The notes below the pieces were generated by a model. The model saw only the letters and a list, made by a program, of their open reading frames with translations, made no database searches and was not told where the DNA came from. From Streptococcus pyogenes (GTDB lineage Bacteria; Bacillota; Bacilli; Lactobacillales; Streptococcaceae), in the NCBI RefSeq assembly GCF_002055535.1, contig NZ_LN831034.1, positions 1,054,001 through 1,118,000 on the forward strand: a stretch of 64,000 nucleotides of DNA, written 5' to 3'. How positions within the stretch are numbered: position 1 is the stretch's first letter; each line of letters opens with the position of its first letter. The position numbers and the translations under genes were made by a program. Shown one piece after another: positions 62,086 to 64,000 of this stretch.

Positions 62086-63801
62086 TTAGTTACTAAACAC
62101 AATATATCCATCCTGGAGTAATTGTTTTTTGTTTTTAGTTACCCCATTGCTTGTCAAAATCTGTCCTCCTTCCTTAATAGAATAAGCACTCTCACCATTG
62201 TTAAGAACAAGTGAAATGCTTTGCTCACCTAAGCTGCGTTTCAGAATGAGGCAGTCTTCGTCATAATCAATGCTAATAGCTCCTTCTTGAAGAGCTGGCT
62301 GTTGGCGAAGAGCAATAATCGCTTTTACTTTGCTAAAGAAATCCTTGTCCCGCTCAGCATCATCCCAAGGAAAACCGCGACGCGAATCAGGGTCGTAACC
62401 CCCTTCCATTGCCACTTCTGTCCCATAATACAAGCAAGGAATGCCCATAAAGATAAAGAGCAATGCTAAAGCAGCTAACAATTTATCTTTGGAACCCTTA
62501 ACTTGAGTGAAGAAACGATGCGTATCATGAGAATCCAAAAGATTCAAGTTCATGCGATTGACTTGCCAAGTGTTTCGCATCAAAATGTTGCTTAATTTCT
62601 CAGCCAATTGTTTTGATGTCATGGTTTCAAAAGCAAAGTAATCCAAACAGGCTTTGGTGAAAGCATAATTCATTATCCCATCATACTGATCCCCTGCCAA
62701 ATAAGGATAGGCATCATGCCAGTTCTCCCCAATTAAAATGGCATCTGCTTTTTCCGCTTTAACCACCTGACGGAAACGTCGCCAAAAATCATGAGATACT
62801 TCATCAGAAACATCTAGGCGCCAACCATCGATACAAAATTCTTTAATCCAGTATCGCCCAATCTCAATCAGATAGTCTTGCACGTCTCTATTTGAGGTAT
62901 TCCATTTGGGCATATAGTTACATCCAGCAAAGGTTTCATAGTTTACTAGGTCCATGGATGGGTGTTCATCATGAGTCATAAACCAATCAAAAAACTTAGA
63001 CTCTTTACCGTATCTCAAGACATCCTGAAATTCCACGGCATCACTGCTGGCATGGTTAAAGACAGCGTCTAGAATAATCTTGATTCCCATTTTGTGAGCT
63101 AAATCAATCAATTCTTGCAAATCATATTTAGTTCCAAATTGTGGATCAATAGCGTAGTAATCACTAATATCATATTTGTGATTACTAATGGATTGAAAAA
63201 TTGGCGTTAAATAGATGACAGTAATCCCTAAATCTTTGAGGTAATCTAATTTTTCTGTAATTCCCTTTAAATCTCCACCAGCAAAACTTTTAGGAGTCGG
63301 TTTTTCTAACCAACCCATGTTGACATAACTGTCACCTTTTTCCCAATCCCCACGGTTAAAGCGATCAACAAAGATTTGATAAAAAACCGCGTCTTTTGTC
63401 CAAGGAATGACTTGATGAACATCAACAGCATTGATATAAGGCATTTGGAAGAAATTATAAAACCCATTTGAAAAATCGTAACTAGTAGTTAACCCATCTT
63501 CACTAAAATAATAGGTTTGACCTTCTTCTTCAATTTTAAAAATGTAGGCCAACCTCACATCGTCTAATGTTAAAGTAGTTTCATAATAAGCATGCGTATG
63601 GTCTGTATAGGCAACTGACATTTCCAATTCTTCTTGGAATTCATGATAACCATATTTAGGCCCGTGGACCAAATTAACAGTAATACCTCTATCTTCTTTG
63701 GCCACGCGTAATCGGATGACAAGTTCCTTTTGAGATATGGCAAAGCAATACCTCGAATCAGGAATATGGAGCATTCCGGCAACATTCATTTCTACCTCCA
63801 T
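62086..63801 (-). CDS. amyB: Neopullulanase/cyclomaltodextrinase-type intracellular amylase
   Basis: 571 aa, no signal peptide. N-terminal beta domain of GH13_20 enzymes, then the barrel with IILDAVFNHASSD, DGWRLDVSDEV (nucleophile Asp), ILIGENWHD (acid/base Glu) and NLLDSHDTHRF. It should open cyclic or branched dextrins delivered by MalCD. First gene of the malC-type operon; preceded by TGGAGGTAGAA. Confidence 0.92.
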   Translation of the reverse strand: MEVEMNVAGMLHIPDSRYCFAISQKELVIRLRVAKEDRGITVNLVHGPKYGYHEFQEELEMSVAYTDHTHAYYETTLTLDDVRLAYIFKIEEEGQTYYFSEDGLTTSYDFSNGFYNFFQMPYINAVDVHQVIPWTKDAVFYQIFVDRFNRGDWEKGDSYVNMGWLEKPTPKSFAGGDLKGITEKLDYLKDLGITVIYLTPIFQSISNHKYDISDYYAIDPQFGTKYDLQELIDLAHKMGIKIILDAVFNHASSDAVEFQDVLRYGKESKFFDWFMTHDEHPSMDLVNYETFAGCNYMPKWNTSNRDVQDYLIEIGRYWIKEFCIDGWRLDVSDEVSHDFWRRFRQVVKAEKADAILIGENWHDAYPYLAGDQYDGIMNYAFTKACLDYFAFETMTSKQLAEKLSNILMRNTWQVNRMNLNLLDSHDTHRFFTQVKGSKDKLLAALALLFIFMGIPCLYYGTEVAMEGGYDPDSRRGFPWDDAERDKDFFSKVKAIIALRQQPALQEGAISIDYDEDCLILKRSLGEQSISLVLNNGESAYSIKEGGQILTSNGVTKNKKQLLQDGYIVFSN

Positions 63802-63904
63802 TAATAAAGTATTGACGATTACTTCTTTTTCTTTAAAACGAAAAAATAGCAGAGCGACTCATACTTCTATATTTTTAGTATCTGTTTCATCTTCATCAAA
63901 CTAA

Positions 63905-63943
63905 CAGAAATAGAAGCTGGGCGTACTTCTTTATCCCAGCCTC
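63905..63943 (-). terminator. Probable terminator of the edge gene
   Basis: On the minus strand GAGGCTGGG pairs with CCCAGCTTC (one G-U pair) and is followed by a short T-containing run, between the edge gene's stop and amyB. Confidence 0.5.
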
Positions 63944-63954
63944 CCTTCTTTGCC

Positions 63955-64000
63955 TTATTCAGCGTATTTTTGTTCAATAGCTTCCTTAATAGTTTTTGCT
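63955..64000 (-). CDS. C-terminal end of an unknown gene cut by the window edge
   Basis: Fourteen codons plus TAA: AKTIKEAIEQKYAE. The KxIKEAIEQKY tail resembles C-termini of solute-binding proteins. Because MalC-MalD lack a binding protein here, this may be it (MalX-like). This is inference from position only. Confidence 0.45.
   Translation of the reverse strand, partial: AKTIKEAIEQKYAE

Overview
The window is a piece of a low-GC streptococcal chromosome, almost certainly Streptococcus pyogenes. The basis is the scarlet-fever toxin gene speA with paratox beside it, the tmRNA tag AKNTNSYALAA, and a maltodextrin locus arranged malP-malQ-malR / malEFG / malA-malD-malC-amyA-amyB. A complete prophage of about 38.9 kb (6780-45690) sits at the 3' end of the tmRNA gene. 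Identical 96-bp attachment repeats bound it at 6780-6875 and 45691-45786.

Left chromosomal flank (1-6798): the 5' end of pfkA, dnaE, a YtrA-type GntR regulator with its two-gene ABC exporter, a TVP38/DedA membrane protein and ssrA (tmRNA).

Prophage, left to right in the window. First come paratox and speA next to attL. Then, all on the minus strand and read from right to left in transcription order, are early, replication, packaging, head, tail and lysis genes. Lysis and host-recognition genes run 8.2-14.3 kb, tail 14.3-21.8 kb, neck and capsid 21.8-28.3 kb and terminase 28.3-29.9 kb. A 609-nt gene-free, highly structured segment holds two tRNA-T-domain-like folds (30.08-30.38 kb). An ArpU-type late activator follows. 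An early module (31.3-38.9 kb) carries a methyltransferase-like protein, RusA, SSB, ERF, Gp157, a DnaC-like loader and a replisome organizer. The lysogeny side (39-45.6 kb) is unusual. A minus-strand series of very small genes is interrupted by four plus-strand genes, each fired by its own TGnTATAAT promoter. A LexA-like CI repressor, a P63C protein and a tyrosine integrase then lie on the plus strand. A 16-bp CI-type operator occurs both at the CI promoter region and 1.95 kb away, beside the Cro-like gene. No hyaluronate-lyase tail fibre, common in GAS prophages, is present.

Right chromosomal flank (45787-64000): a decayed att-like sequence, a 30-bp perfect palindrome, a lipoprotein gene, and the maltose/maltodextrin regulon. 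The regulon has a phosphorylase and glucanotransferase (malP, malQ), the repressor MalR, a binding-protein transporter (MalE-MalF-MalG), a short LacI-type regulator, and a second operon (amyB, amyA, malC, malD, malA). AmyA is secreted and would cut starch and glycogen outside the cell, the ABC permeases import the products, and AmyB, MalP and MalQ process them in the cytoplasm. Neither transporter has an ATPase gene here, so a shared ATPase elsewhere (MsmK type) is inferred. MalR-type palindromes lie between -35 and -10 of both the malQP and malE promoters.

Most likely places for undescribed biology are the interleaved plus-strand cassettes of the early/lysogeny region, the tRNA-like folds upstream of the small terminase, and the membrane micropeptides.
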